Part shown: piece after piece, positions 15,361 to 22,540 of the stretch | Layout of the letters: every line of letters starts with the position of its first letter | Position numbering within the stretch: position 1 is the first letter of the stretch | From: an uncultured Corynebacterium sp. | GTDB taxonomy: Bacteria > Actinomycetota > Actinomycetes > Mycobacteriales > Mycobacteriaceae | NCBI RefSeq assembly: GCF_902489365.1 | Contig: NZ_CABTZR010000032.1 | Location: 1-24,064 of the forward strand | Length of the DNA stretch: 24,064 bases | Reading direction: 5' to 3' | Program-made: the position numbers and the translations under genes | The notes under the pieces: model-generated | The model's input: the letters and a program-made list of their open reading frames with translations, nothing else | What the model was told of the DNA's origin: nothing | The model's database searches: none

Positions 15361-16581
15361 TTAAGCCTCCGCAGCGTCAGCGCCGTTGGCCAAGGCTTCA
15401 GGAACACCAGCGTGCTGCTGGCGCGTCCACAGCGACTGCGCCGGAATCTTGGAGCGGTCCGCACGGTCGGCGTACTTACGCGCAACCTCCTCGACCTCAT
15501 GGAGCAACCCCTCCGACAACGTGGTCGGCTCCAGACCAAGCTCGAGGAAGGTGTCGTTGGTGACGTGGAGTTCATTCTCCGCAGATTCCTTGCGCGGGTT
15601 CGGCACGTAGGCCACCTCCGCTCCAGAGATCTTCGCCAGCAGTTCTGCCAGGTCACGCACGCGGTGGGTTTCGGTCATCTGGTTGATGATCTTCACGCGC
15701 TCACCGCGGGCCGGCGGGTTCTGCAAGGCCAGCTCGATGCAGCGCACCATGTCACGGATGTGAATAAAAGCGCGGGTTTGTCCGCCGGTGCCGTGCACAG
15801 TCAGCGGATATCCAATACCGGCCTGAATGAGGAAGCGGTTGAGCACCGTTCCGTAGTCGCCGTCATAGTCAAAGCGGTTGATGAGGCGCTCATCCTTCTG
15901 GGTCTGCTCGGTGTGCGTGCCCCAGATGATGCCCTGGTGTAGGTCGGTGATCCGCAGCTCATCGTTCTTGGCATAGTAGGCAAAGAGGTGCTGGTCCAAC
16001 ACCTTCGTCATGTGGTAGACCGAGCCCGGGTTGGAGGGGTAGAGGATCTGCTGCTTGACGACGCCCCCTTCACCCGTATCCACCTGCACGTCCAGGTAGC
16101 CCTCCGGGATTTTCATGCCGGCAGTGCCGTAGCCGTAGACGCCCATGGTGCCCAAGTGGGCGACGTGGATATCCTGCTCAGATTCCACGATGGCGGCGAG
16201 CAGGTTGTGGGTGGCGTTGATGTTGTTATCCACCGTGTAGCGCTTAGTACGCGAATTCTTCATGGAGTAGGGGGCGGCACGCTGCTCCGCGAAGTGCACC
16301 ACGGCATCCGGGCGCTCGGTGTTGAGGAACTCGAGCAGGCCGTCGTAGTCCTGGGCAACGTCGAGGTTGTAAAAACCGATGGTCTTGCCGGAAACCTCTG
16401 TCCACGCAGCCAAGCGTTCCTCAATAGAGGCGATGGGGGTCAAGGATTCTGCCCCCAACTCCTCATCGATGGCGCGCCGGGAAAGGTTATCCACGATGAT
16501 GACATCGTGGCCTTGGTCGGAGAGATAGAGGGAAGCAGGCCAACCGCAGAAGCCGTCTCCGCCGAGAATCGCTATCTTCAT
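15361..16581 (-). CDS. sqdB: UDP-sulfoquinovose synthase-like SDR enzyme (SqdB/SQD1 family)
   Basis: A 406-aa extended SDR protein. SqdB/SQD1 uses NAD and sulfite to convert UDP-glucose to UDP-sulfoquinovose. The start GGDGFCGWPASLYL is the family's NAD-binding loop. DNLSRRAIDEELGAESLTPI, VVHFAEQRAAPYSM, LGTMGVYG, SVYHMTKV, TDLHQGIIWG, NRFDYDGDYGTVLNRF, PLTVHGTGGQTR and NPRKESAENE each match SQD1 segments as I recall them. Catalytic Thr145, Tyr189 and Lys193 are present. One difference stands out: the TMGEYG of SQD1 reads TMGVYG here (Val148). The ATG has a GGAGAG site 7 nt upstream. It is first gene of a three-gene operon with an SQD2-like transferase. Typical length for the family is near 400 aa. 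Confidence 0.82.
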   Translation of the reverse strand: MKIAILGGDGFCGWPASLYLSDQGHDVIIVDNLSRRAIDEELGAESLTPIASIEERLAAWTEVSGKTIGFYNLDVAQDYDGLLEFLNTERPDAVVHFAEQRAAPYSMKNSRTKRYTVDNNINATHNLLAAIVESEQDIHVAHLGTMGVYGYGTAGMKIPEGYLDVQVDTGEGGVVKQQILYPSNPGSVYHMTKVLDQHLFAYYAKNDELRITDLHQGIIWGTHTEQTQKDERLINRFDYDGDYGTVLNRFLIQAGIGYPLTVHGTGGQTRAFIHIRDMVRCIELALQNPPARGERVKIINQMTETHRVRDLAELLAKISGAEVAYVPNPRKESAENELHVTNDTFLELGLEPTTLSEGLLHEVEEVARKYADRADRSKIPAQSLWTRQQHAGVPEALANGADAAEA

Positions 16582-16638
16582 TTTCTATCTCTCCACTTCT
16601 TGGGTCGGGGTCAAAACGTGCTATACCAGCAGGGGTCT

Positions 16639-16644
16639 AGTCTA
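16639..16644 (-). promoter_or_regulatory. Candidate -10 (TAGACT) for the sulfolipid operon
   Basis: TAGACT, part of TAGACTAG on the minus strand, would place transcription about 50 nt before the sqdB-like ATG, leaving a leader with the GGAGAG site. The same octamer TAGACTAG occurs in the opposite orientation at the divergent gene (16764-16771). The -35 is not evident. A perfect TTGACA lies at 16647-16652 on the plus strand, but I find no matching -10 for it. Confidence 0.35.
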
Positions 16645-16763
16645 TGTTGACATGCATAAGTTTGGGGCGCGTTATGCGGCACACTTTTTTCGAACATACC
16701 GTTTGCTCGCCTGCGTCGGGGGCGCGCGGGGTAAAAAGTAAATGAATGTTCTCTAAGAGCCTG

Positions 16764-16769
16764 TAGACT
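16764..16769 (+). promoter_or_regulatory. -10 (TAGACT) of a probable leaderless promoter
   Basis: TAGACT ends 7 nt before the ATG at 16777 with no ribosome-binding site in between, the expected spacing for a leaderless mRNA. Confidence 0.5.
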
Positions 16770-16776
16770 AGCCCGC

Positions 16777-17433
16777 ATGCTTGAAGCCGTGCTCAATGCT
16801 TTTGCCGATTCCGTCAATGCTCTACTGATAGGAATTCTGGTGGCTATCGGCATCATGCTTCCGCGGGGCAGCTACCGCAAGATCGCGGCCCTAGTCATCG
16901 TCGGTGACTGGTTTGGTGTGCTCACCGCAGCCGCCGTGGTGATGTTCATTTTCGTCGGCATCCAGGACAAGGTGGCCGCCGCACTCGAGTCACCGCTGCT
17001 TGGCTGGGGACTGGTGGTCATCGGCCTGGGACTGGGCCTTCTGGCCTGGCGCTCCAAGGGCGAACCTAATGACATGGTGCAGAAACTCCTCGGCCCGCTG
17101 CGCACGCCTTCGGCCAAGACCGTTGCGGTGGGCTATGCCATGGGCGTTATCCAGTCGTTGACCTCCGTGCCCTTCTTCTATGGCCTGATGCACCTAGCGG
17201 CCGGGGACTTTAGCAACACCGTTAAATACGGCGGCCTTTTCTTCTATGCCACTTTCGCGCTCTCACTACCCACGGTGTGCGGGCTTTTCATCGCTGTGGT
17301 TCGGGCGAAACCACAGTCCTGGGCCGGTCGCGCCTTCGCGTGGGCGCGGGAGAACTCCGCAACCGTGGCGTTGTGGAGTGGCTATGGCGTGGCTGCCTTC
17401 CTGGTTGTCATGGGCATCTTCGCCCTGCTTTAA
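16777..17433 (+). CDS. Six-TM membrane protein, possibly LysE/Sap-type small exporter
   Basis: A 218-aa integral membrane protein with about six helices (roughly residues 8-28, 36-60, 74-91, 113-135, 147-171 and 195-217). The first helix has ADSVNALLIGILVAIGIMLPRGSYRKIAAL, which recalls the D-S-x-N start of LysE-superfamily and Sap/GAP-type small transporters. I cannot assign a family firmly. It is transcribed divergently from the sulfolipid operon with a 195-nt gap, and both carry the same TAGACTAG -10 region. A role in moving a lipid or small solute is only inference from this position and topology. A hairpin (17427-17450) overlaps its stop, and repeat copy B follows. Confidence 0.6.
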   Translation: MLEAVLNAFADSVNALLIGILVAIGIMLPRGSYRKIAALVIVGDWFGVLTAAAVVMFIFVGIQDKVAAALESPLLGWGLVVIGLGLGLLAWRSKGEPNDMVQKLLGPLRTPSAKTVAVGYAMGVIQSLTSVPFFYGLMHLAAGDFSNTVKYGGLFFYATFALSLPTVCGLFIAVVRAKPQSWAGRAFAWARENSATVALWSGYGVAAFLVVMGIFALL

Positions 17434-17450
17434 AGTCTTGCTTTTAAAGC
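17427..17450. terminator. AT-rich hairpin over the stop codon
   Basis: GCTTTAAAG (17427-17435) and CTTTTAAAGC (17441-17450) pair with a one-base bulge around the loop TCTTG. The stop codon is in the left arm. No T-tract follows, so terminator activity is uncertain. Confidence 0.35.
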
Positions 17451-17484
17451 GACTCGGCAGCTGTCCTAGCTTCGCGGTGGTGGA

Positions 17485-17553
17485 ACTGTCCTAGTTGCCA
17501 AAGATCTGGTCAGATCCCACGGCGAGTTCAAGAGTTTTGGCAACAACGGCAGT
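17485..17553 (+). repeat. 69-bp palindromic repeat element, copy B
   Basis: The left arm is ACTGTCCTAGTTGCC (17485-17499), the right arm GGCAACAACGGCAGT (17539-17553), and the inner palindrome is GATCTGGTCAGATC (17503-17516). It is 69 bp, exactly the length of copy A, and its first 32 bases differ from the reverse complement of copy A at only two positions, both C/T. The middle 22 bases have diverged. It starts 51 nt after the stop of the membrane-protein gene. A GGCAG-CTAGC segment about 30 nt upstream is shared with the flank of copy A. Confidence 0.85.
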
Positions 17554-17570
17554 TCGAAAGAGTCGTGGCG

Positions 17571-18116
17571 CTAGTCATAGAGGACAGCGTCGAGGGGGAG
17601 GGCGTCGCCAAGCAGCGCCTGCTTCTGAGCAATCTCGACGTAGCGCGCGGCGTGCGGGATGAAGGCGGTGGATTCCTCCTGGCTCAACTCGCGCCGCACC
17701 TTGGCAGGTACCCCAGCGGCTAGGGTCCCGGCGGGAATATCCTGGCCTTCCAGCACCACCGCGCCGGCGGCGATGAGAGAGCCTGGACCCACGGTGGAGC
17801 CCGAGAGTAGGGAAGCCTTCATCCCAACGAGCGTGCCCGCGCCCACGTGCGTGCCATGGAGCATGGCCATGTGTCCTACGGTGACGTCATCCTCCAGCAC
17901 ACAAGGCTCAGTGGCTTCGACGTGGATGACGCAGTTGTCCTGGATGTTGACGCGGGCGCCAAGGCGGATGGAACCGACGTCCCCGCGCAGCACGCTGCCA
18001 TAGAACACAGAAGAATCTGGCCCGATGGTGACGTCACCGATGATGGTGGCATTCGGAGCAATCCAGGCGCTGCGGTGGATACGGGGTTTACGGCCTTGAA
18101 AAGGGAGGATGAGCAT
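17571..18116 (-). CDS. Gamma-class carbonic anhydrase-like hexapeptide protein
   Basis: A 181-aa left-handed beta-helix protein with isoleucine-patch hexapeptides (IAPNATIIGDVTIGPDSSV, IAAGAVVLEG). The three metal-ligand histidines are present: His65 in NCVIH, and His82 and His87 in VGHMAMLHG. The LRGDV and NIQDN motifs typical of gamma-carbonic anhydrases and the YrdA/PaaY/CaiE group are also there. Members bind zinc or iron as trimers; many have weak or unproven carbonic anhydrase activity, and PaaY-type proteins act as thioesterases. It starts 6 nt after the stop of the 135-aa hypothetical gene, so both form an operon. It lacks the acidic loop of the archaeal Cam enzyme, so true CA activity is uncertain. 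Confidence 0.85.
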   Translation of the reverse strand: MLILPFQGRKPRIHRSAWIAPNATIIGDVTIGPDSSVFYGSVLRGDVGSIRLGARVNIQDNCVIHVEATEPCVLEDDVTVGHMAMLHGTHVGAGTLVGMKASLLSGSTVGPGSLIAAGAVVLEGQDIPAGTLAAGVPAKVRRELSQEESTAFIPHAARYVEIAQKQALLGDALPLDAVLYD

Positions 18117-18122
18117 GGCGGA

Positions 18123-18530
18123 CTAGCTTTCTTCAGGGGTGGTTTCGATGGAGACCGCGAGGGACTCGGAGACTTCATAATCGCCGGGCGTGGTGCCGAG
18201 GCTGGCAAGTACGTCCCGCTCCGCCGGGGATAGCGGGATGGCCCAGCCCCGCTTGGGATCGTGGACAGGGCGCTGTGTCTTCGCCGTGGGGGAGAGATGC
18301 ACCGTGGATTGCGGTCCGCGCAACTGTGCGGGCTCGCCGGAGCGGGCCACCTCACTGAGCACCTGCGCACCGGCGGGGGAGGTAACCAGGATGATGAGAC
18401 CGCTCGCAGTGTGGACGGAAAGATGTTCTAAAGAGACCTCGACGGCGTGGGGATCCGGGGAAGCCAAACGGACAGTGCTGGAGCCGCCGAGTTTGTCGAT
18501 GACATCCTTAACCGCAGAAAACAAACCCAT
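18123..18530 (-). CDS. Conserved hypothetical protein, 135 aa
   Basis: I do not recognise a family. The protein is soluble, with no signal peptide or membrane helix. Residues 1-70 read as alternating beta strands (STVRLASPDPHAVEVSLEHLSVHTASGLIILV), then a mid region that looks like a linker (HLSPTAKTQRPVHDPKRGWAIPL), then a short helix and an acidic end. The ATG at 18530 has TAGGAT ending 6 nt upstream, which may be a leaderless -10 or act as a weak AGGAT ribosome site. It is the first gene of a two-gene operon with the gamma-CA-like gene and is divergent from the patatin gene with a 35-nt gap. Confidence 0.65.
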   Translation of the reverse strand: MGLFSAVKDVIDKLGGSSTVRLASPDPHAVEVSLEHLSVHTASGLIILVTSPAGAQVLSEVARSGEPAQLRGPQSTVHLSPTAKTQRPVHDPKRGWAIPLSPAERDVLASLGTTPGDYEVSESLAVSIETTPEES

Positions 18531-18536
18531 GGCGTG

Positions 18537-18542
18537 ATCCTA
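18537..18542 (-). promoter_or_regulatory. -10 (TAGGAT) for the hypothetical/gamma-CA operon
   Basis: TAGGAT on the minus strand ends 6 nt before the ATG at 18530. It lies only 9 bp from the oppositely oriented -10 of the patatin gene (18552-18557), so the two promoters overlap. Confidence 0.4.
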
Positions 18543-18551
18543 GCGCGGGGG

Positions 18552-18557
18552 TACCAT
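18552..18557 (+). promoter_or_regulatory. -10 (TACCAT) for the patatin gene
   Basis: TACCAT ends 8 nt before the GTG at 18566. No ribosome-binding site lies between them, fitting a leaderless start at GTG. Confidence 0.45.
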
Positions 18558-18565
18558 CGGGCACT

Positions 18566-19435
18566 GTGATTGACGCGAAAGATACAGCACTCGTCATTGA
18601 AGGCGGTGGTATGCGCAATTCCTATACTGCCGCGTGCATCGTCAAGCTTCTGCAGGAGGAGGTGGAATTTGGCTGGGTCGGAGGCGTTTCCGCGGGCTCC
18701 TCGCACACCGTGAACTTCCTTTCCCGCGATGTGGTTCGCTCCGAGGAGTCCTTTGTGGACTTTGCCAAGAACCCCAGCTTCGGTGGCTTAGGTTCGCTGC
18801 TGCGCGGTAGCGGCTACTTCAACGCGGAGTTCATCTACGAGAAGGCCGCGGATCAAGACATGCCTTTTGACTGGGAAGCCTTCGAGGCTAACCCGGCGCA
18901 GATGTGTATTTCCGCCGCGCGCGCCGATACGGGGGAGAGCGTGTATTGGGGGCGTGAAGATATCAAGACGCAGGAAGATTTGATGGTGCGTGTGCGCGCC
19001 TCCTCGACGCTGCCGCTGATCATGCCGATGCGCGTCATCGACGGTGCGCCGTATGTCGACGGCGCCATGGGGGAGTCCGGTGGCATCCTCATCGAGCAAG
19101 CGGAGAAGGCCGGGTTTAAAAAGTTCCTGTTCCTGGGGTCGAAACCGCGAGGCTACGTGCGGCCCGAGGTTGGGCGGCCGGCGGCGCTGCGACGAATCTT
19201 CCGGAAGTACCCTGCCGTGGCAGAGGCGATGATTGGACGGCCACCCCGGTACAACGCCTCCAAGGACCGGCTTCTGGAGCTGGAGAAGGAGGGGCGTGCA
19301 CAGCTTTTCTTCCCGGAGGATATGCAGGTGGCGTCGACTGAACGTTCCGTGACAAAGCTACGTTCCAACTATGAGGCCGGGCGCGCACAGACCTATGCCG
19401 AATGGCCGGCATGGAAGGAATTCTTAAGCAGCTAG
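18566..19435 (+). CDS. Patatin-like phospholipase family protein
   Basis: A 289-aa serine hydrolase with a Ser-Asp dyad. The oxyanion-hole motif is EGGGMRNSY (Gly13-Arg17), the nucleophile elbow is GVSAGSS (Ser42), and the dyad Asp165 is in DGAMG. No signal peptide, so it is likely cytoplasmic or membrane-peripheral. The length and the GGGMR/GVSAGSS wording match the bacterial YjjU-type group of predicted lipid acyl hydrolases. The start is a GTG with a -10 hexamer 8 nt upstream. It is followed by a 126-nt gap before the AspT-type gene and seems monocistronic. The natural lipid substrate is unknown. Confidence 0.88.
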   Translation: MIDAKDTALVIEGGGMRNSYTAACIVKLLQEEVEFGWVGGVSAGSSHTVNFLSRDVVRSEESFVDFAKNPSFGGLGSLLRGSGYFNAEFIYEKAADQDMPFDWEAFEANPAQMCISAARADTGESVYWGREDIKTQEDLMVRVRASSTLPLIMPMRVIDGAPYVDGAMGESGGILIEQAEKAGFKKFLFLGSKPRGYVRPEVGRPAALRRIFRKYPAVAEAMIGRPPRYNASKDRLLELEKEGRAQLFFPEDMQVASTERSVTKLRSNYEAGRAQTYAEWPAWKEFLSS

Positions 19436-19547
19436 CTTGCCAGCACGGTGAATGTGTACTCAGCTCACCTTGATGCTAAGGACGTGAGACATAGCACCCT
19501 TGGAGCGGAAAAGCGTCTTTGAGCGTGGCGTTTTCCACACGTTTTCC

Positions 19548-19553
19548 TACAAT
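19548..19553 (+). promoter_or_regulatory. -10 (TACAAT) of a probable leaderless promoter
   Basis: TACAAT, a full match to the corynebacterial -10 consensus TANAAT, ends 8 nt before the GTG at 19562, with only a pyrimidine-rich GTCTTTTC between. No ribosome-binding site exists, so a leaderless GTG transcript is the simplest reading. Confidence 0.6.
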
Positions 19554-19561
19554 GTCTTTTC

Positions 19562-21127
19562 GTGTTGGCACTATTTGATGGAAATATTTGGCTGAGCATT
19601 TTCTTTGTTGCCTTGCTCGGCACGTTGTTTGGCATGATCCCCTTCGGCCCGCTGCGCTTCGGCGCGGCCGGTACGTTGTTTGTGGGCTTGGCCATCGGCA
19701 CCTTTATCGATCTCGACGGCACGATCCTCAATAGCCTGCAGGAGATGGGCCTTGGCCTCTTCATCTATATGCAGGGCTTGTCTGCCGGCGAGCGCTTCTT
19801 CAAAGGCTTCTCTGAGCAGCTGAAACACATGATTACTGCCGCGATAGCGGTGGTGGGTGCTGCCGCCGTGGCGCTTCTCGCGGGCGGCTGGCTGGGACTG
19901 TCGCCCTTGCTCTCCGTGGGTGTGTTCTCCGGTGCGACGACCTCGACGGCATCCCTTGCTGTGGCGCAACAGCAAACGGGCGAGGAACTGCCGGCCGTGG
20001 GCTATTCCTTAGGCTATCCGGTGGGTGTGGCAGTCGCCATTCTGCTCGTAGCCCTCCTACTCAAGCAGTCCTGGCCGGGCTCTAAGGATAAGGACAAATC
20101 CGCGGAGGAGGTCTTCCGCTCCCGGACTATTCGGGTCACAAAGGACATCACCTACGACGAGCTAGTGGAGCGATTCGAGGATCAGTTCGTTATCGCCACG
20201 ATTCGTCGCGGCAATATCCGAACCGTGGCCGGGGACCATCCGGAGATTCGCAAGGGTGACATCCTGCGCGTTCTCGTGACGAAGGCGAAACGTCATGAGC
20301 TCACCGCCGCCCTAGGCAAGCGTCAGCCTCAAGTGCCCTTTGTGGATAAGCGTTTGGTCATTGAAACCGTGGTGGTGTCGAACTCCGATATTGCCGGCCG
20401 AACCGTGGAGGATCTTAACCTCTTCAAGCGCTACGGTGGCCGCATTGTCCACGTGCAACGCGGTGATGAAGAGTTTCTGGCCAGCTTCGATACGCACCTT
20501 GATGCCGGTGACCGGGTGACGGTGATTGTGGATCAGGACCGCCTGGGTGATATCCGCGATTACTTCGGTGACTCGGTTCAGGGTTATTCACAGCTGAACT
20601 GGGTTGCTGTCGGCGGTGGTCTGTTCCTGGGCTATCTCATCGCGCTCATTGTGGTTCCGCTACCGGGTGGCACGTCCTTTGAGCTTGGCTTTGCGCTGGG
20701 CCCGTTGATTACCGGACTTGTTCTCGGTGCTTTGCACCGCACGCGCCGCGTGCCCTGGAAGGTTCCGGCTTCAATCAACTTGGCTCTTCAGCAGTGGGGC
20801 CTTGTCATCTTCTTGGCTTCGGTGGGCTTGGCCTCGAGTGAGGCTTTCCAGTCCACGGCATTCTCCTGGATGGGCCTGAAGTGCATGCTTCTGGCTGCCA
20901 TCATTACCGTGATTGCCGTCGCCCTCTTTGCTGTGGCGAACAGGTTCCTAGGCCAGTCGGAAACCCGCACCGCGGGCGGTGTTTCCGGCATCTTTGGTCA
21001 GCCTGCCGTGGTCAACTACGCCACGGGAATGAGCACGGATTCCCGCATCATGACTGGCTACGCGGCCACCATTGTGGTGGCGCAGATAGTCAAAATTGTG
21101 GTCATCCCGGTGATGCTCACGGTCTAA
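19562..21127 (+). CDS. AspT/YbjL-type (AAE family) transporter with two TrkA-C domains
   Basis: A 521-aa membrane protein with about five helices at residues 1-170, a cytoplasmic insert of two RCK/TrkA-C domains (about 185-270 and 275-350), and about five more helices to the C-terminus. The two membrane halves carry the duplicated AspT-type motifs, GVFSGATTSTASLAVAQQ and GVSGIFGQPAVVNYATG, with GYSLGYPVG in the first half. This is the layout of the aspartate:alanine exchanger family. C. glutamicum SucE, a succinate exporter, belongs to the same family, so a dicarboxylate or amino-acid substrate is plausible. The GTG start is set by a TACAAT -10 placed 8 nt upstream. A strong terminator follows 10-60 nt after the stop. 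Confidence 0.88.
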   Translation: MLALFDGNIWLSIFFVALLGTLFGMIPFGPLRFGAAGTLFVGLAIGTFIDLDGTILNSLQEMGLGLFIYMQGLSAGERFFKGFSEQLKHMITAAIAVVGAAAVALLAGGWLGLSPLLSVGVFSGATTSTASLAVAQQQTGEELPAVGYSLGYPVGVAVAILLVALLLKQSWPGSKDKDKSAEEVFRSRTIRVTKDITYDELVERFEDQFVIATIRRGNIRTVAGDHPEIRKGDILRVLVTKAKRHELTAALGKRQPQVPFVDKRLVIETVVVSNSDIAGRTVEDLNLFKRYGGRIVHVQRGDEEFLASFDTHLDAGDRVTVIVDQDRLGDIRDYFGDSVQGYSQLNWVAVGGGLFLGYLIALIVVPLPGGTSFELGFALGPLITGLVLGALHRTRRVPWKVPASINLALQQWGLVIFLASVGLASSEAFQSTAFSWMGLKCMLLAAIITVIAVALFAVANRFLGQSETRTAGGVSGIFGQPAVVNYATGMSTDSRIMTGYAATIVVAQIVKIVVIPVMLTV

Positions 21128-21137
21128 TCCGCTACGA

Positions 21138-21185
21138 AAACTGTTGCGGGGAGCCTAGTTAGTGCTCCCCGCAGTTTGCTGTTTT
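21138..21185 (+). terminator. Intrinsic terminator after the AspT-type gene
   Basis: A perfect 10-bp stem TGCGGGGAGC / GCTCCCCGCA (21045+100: 21145-21154 and 21164-21173) with loop CTAGTTAGT. It is flanked upstream by AAAACTGT and downstream by GTTTGCTGTTTT, giving a T-rich tail and a possible A-rich entry in the other direction. Confidence 0.88.
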
Positions 21186-21306
21186 GAAGCCTTCACATCG
21201 CTTCAAACTGTTTTGTACCGCGCCCCTGCGGCATTGTGCGAGCATGCATTGCCTTGAAAAGGGTGGCGCGCAACACAATCCATCGGTACGATTCTGGTTA
21301 ACTTCG

Positions 21307-21320
21307 TACAGTTTGGAGAG
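21307..21320 (+). promoter_or_regulatory. -10-like TACAGT and ribosome site of the thiolase operon
   Basis: TACAGT (21307-21312) is followed by GGAGAG (21315-21320), 6 nt before the ATG at 21327. An alternative -10, TACGAT at 21287-21292, would give a leader that includes the ribosome site and is therefore at least as likely. In contrast to many genes in this window, this one has a normal Shine-Dalgarno sequence. Confidence 0.4.
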
Positions 21321-21326
21321 CGATAT

Positions 21327-22505
21327 ATGGACATCGTTATTGCGGGCGCCGCCCGGACGCCCTTCGGAAAAATGCTTGGTGCCCTTTCAACCTTGCCAGC
21401 GACGGAGCTTGGATCCCGCGCCATCGCTGCCGCGCTTGAGCAGGCACAGGTTCACCCTGAAGACGTCGATGCTGTGATGTGTGGCCAGGTTCTGCAGGCT
21501 GGCGTGGGACAGAACCCCACGAAGCAAGCAGCACTCGGGGCAGGGATTTCCCCAAATGCGCACACCGCAACGGTCAACAAGGTCTGTTTGTCCGGCCTGA
21601 CCGCGGTTATCGACGCCTCCCGGCTCCTTCGCTCCGGCGAAGCCACGGTGGTAGTTGCCGGGGGAATGGAGTCGATGTCAAACGCGCCGCACCTTATGCC
21701 GCAGTCACGCAAAGGAAAGAAATTCGGTGCCGTCGAGCTGCTCGATCATATGGAACACGATGGCTTGCGCGCGGCAGACCTAGGGATTTCGATGGGTTCG
21801 CTGTCAGAAAAATATGCCGAACGCTATCCCGCAACCCGCCAAGAGCAAGACCGCTGTGCCGCGTTGTCCCACCAGCGCGCGTTGCGGGCGAGTGAGGAGG
21901 GAACCTTTGACAAGGAGATCACTCCCATAACGGTTTCGAGCAAGCGCGGTGAGGTCCTCGTCTCGCACGATGAGGGAATTCGGGAAGGGGTTACTGAAGA
22001 AACCTTGGCCGGGTTGAGGCCAGCTTTTAAGAGCGATGGGAGTATTACCGCTGGCAACTCCTCACCCATCACGGATGGGGCGGCTGCAGTGGTTCTCACC
22101 ACACGTGAGTACGCGGAACAGAAAGGACTGCCGGTCATGGCGGTCCTACGCGCGCCAGGACAGGTAGCCGGTCCGGATTCCTCCTTGCAGGAGCAACCCG
22201 CTCGGGCTCTCCTCGCAGCCCTTGAGCGTCAAGGCTGGGGCATTGCTGATCTCGATCACATCGACATAAATGAGGCCTTCGCCGCAGTGGTGGTTCATTC
22301 GGCCAATGTCCTTGGAATCAATCCCGATGACGTGAACCCGCAGGGCGGTGCGATTGCCTTGGGACATCCCATTGGCGCATCCGGCGCTCGGCTTGTCGTT
22401 CATGCGGCGCATCGCCTTGCGGGCGGCCAGGCCCACCGTGCGGGTGTCACTTTGTGCGGCGGCGGTGGCCAGGGCGAAGCTCTGTTGCTCGAGGCACCAC
22501 ACTAA
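21327..22505 (+). CDS. Acetyl-CoA C-acyltransferase (thiolase)
   Basis: A 392-aa thiolase, the standard size. The nucleophilic Cys87 is in TVNKVCLSGL. The catalytic His347 is in GHPIGASGAR, and the second Cys377 is in CGGGGQGEAL, with NEAFAA also conserved. It cleaves a 3-ketoacyl-CoA to acetyl-CoA plus a shortened acyl-CoA, or runs in reverse to make acetoacetyl-CoA. It has a good GGAGAG ribosome site and starts an operon: the next gene begins 35 nt after its stop, and an enoyl-CoA hydratase follows. That context suggests acyl-CoA breakdown (branched-chain amino acid or short-chain fatty acid) rather than synthesis. Chain-length preference cannot be read. Confidence 0.92.
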   Translation: MDIVIAGAARTPFGKMLGALSTLPATELGSRAIAAALEQAQVHPEDVDAVMCGQVLQAGVGQNPTKQAALGAGISPNAHTATVNKVCLSGLTAVIDASRLLRSGEATVVVAGGMESMSNAPHLMPQSRKGKKFGAVELLDHMEHDGLRAADLGISMGSLSEKYAERYPATRQEQDRCAALSHQRALRASEEGTFDKEITPITVSSKRGEVLVSHDEGIREGVTEETLAGLRPAFKSDGSITAGNSSPITDGAAAVVLTTREYAEQKGLPVMAVLRAPGQVAGPDSSLQEQPARALLAALERQGWGIADLDHIDINEAFAAVVVHSANVLGINPDDVNPQGGAIALGHPIGASGARLVVHAAHRLAGGQAHRAGVTLCGGGGQGEALLLEAPH

Positions 22506-22540
22506 AACAGCCGATAGTTCATGAAGAGGAGGAGTAACCA

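Noticed and set aside
14794..15942. 382-codon plus-strand open frame opposite the glycosyltransferase and SqdB-like genes
   Set aside because: It crosses two well-supported genes on the other strand, has no family motif and is rich in Arg/Gly/His as expected for an antisense shadow.
16647..16652. Perfect TTGACA -35 hexamer on the plus strand
   Set aside because: No acceptable -10 hexamer lies 16-19 nt downstream, and the nearest gene start is 125 nt away. Probably chance.
19507..19536. GGAAAA and TTTTCC inverted repeat upstream of the AspT-type gene
   Set aside because: Only 6 bp per arm with an 18-nt spacer, so it is likely chance in this AT-richer promoter region.
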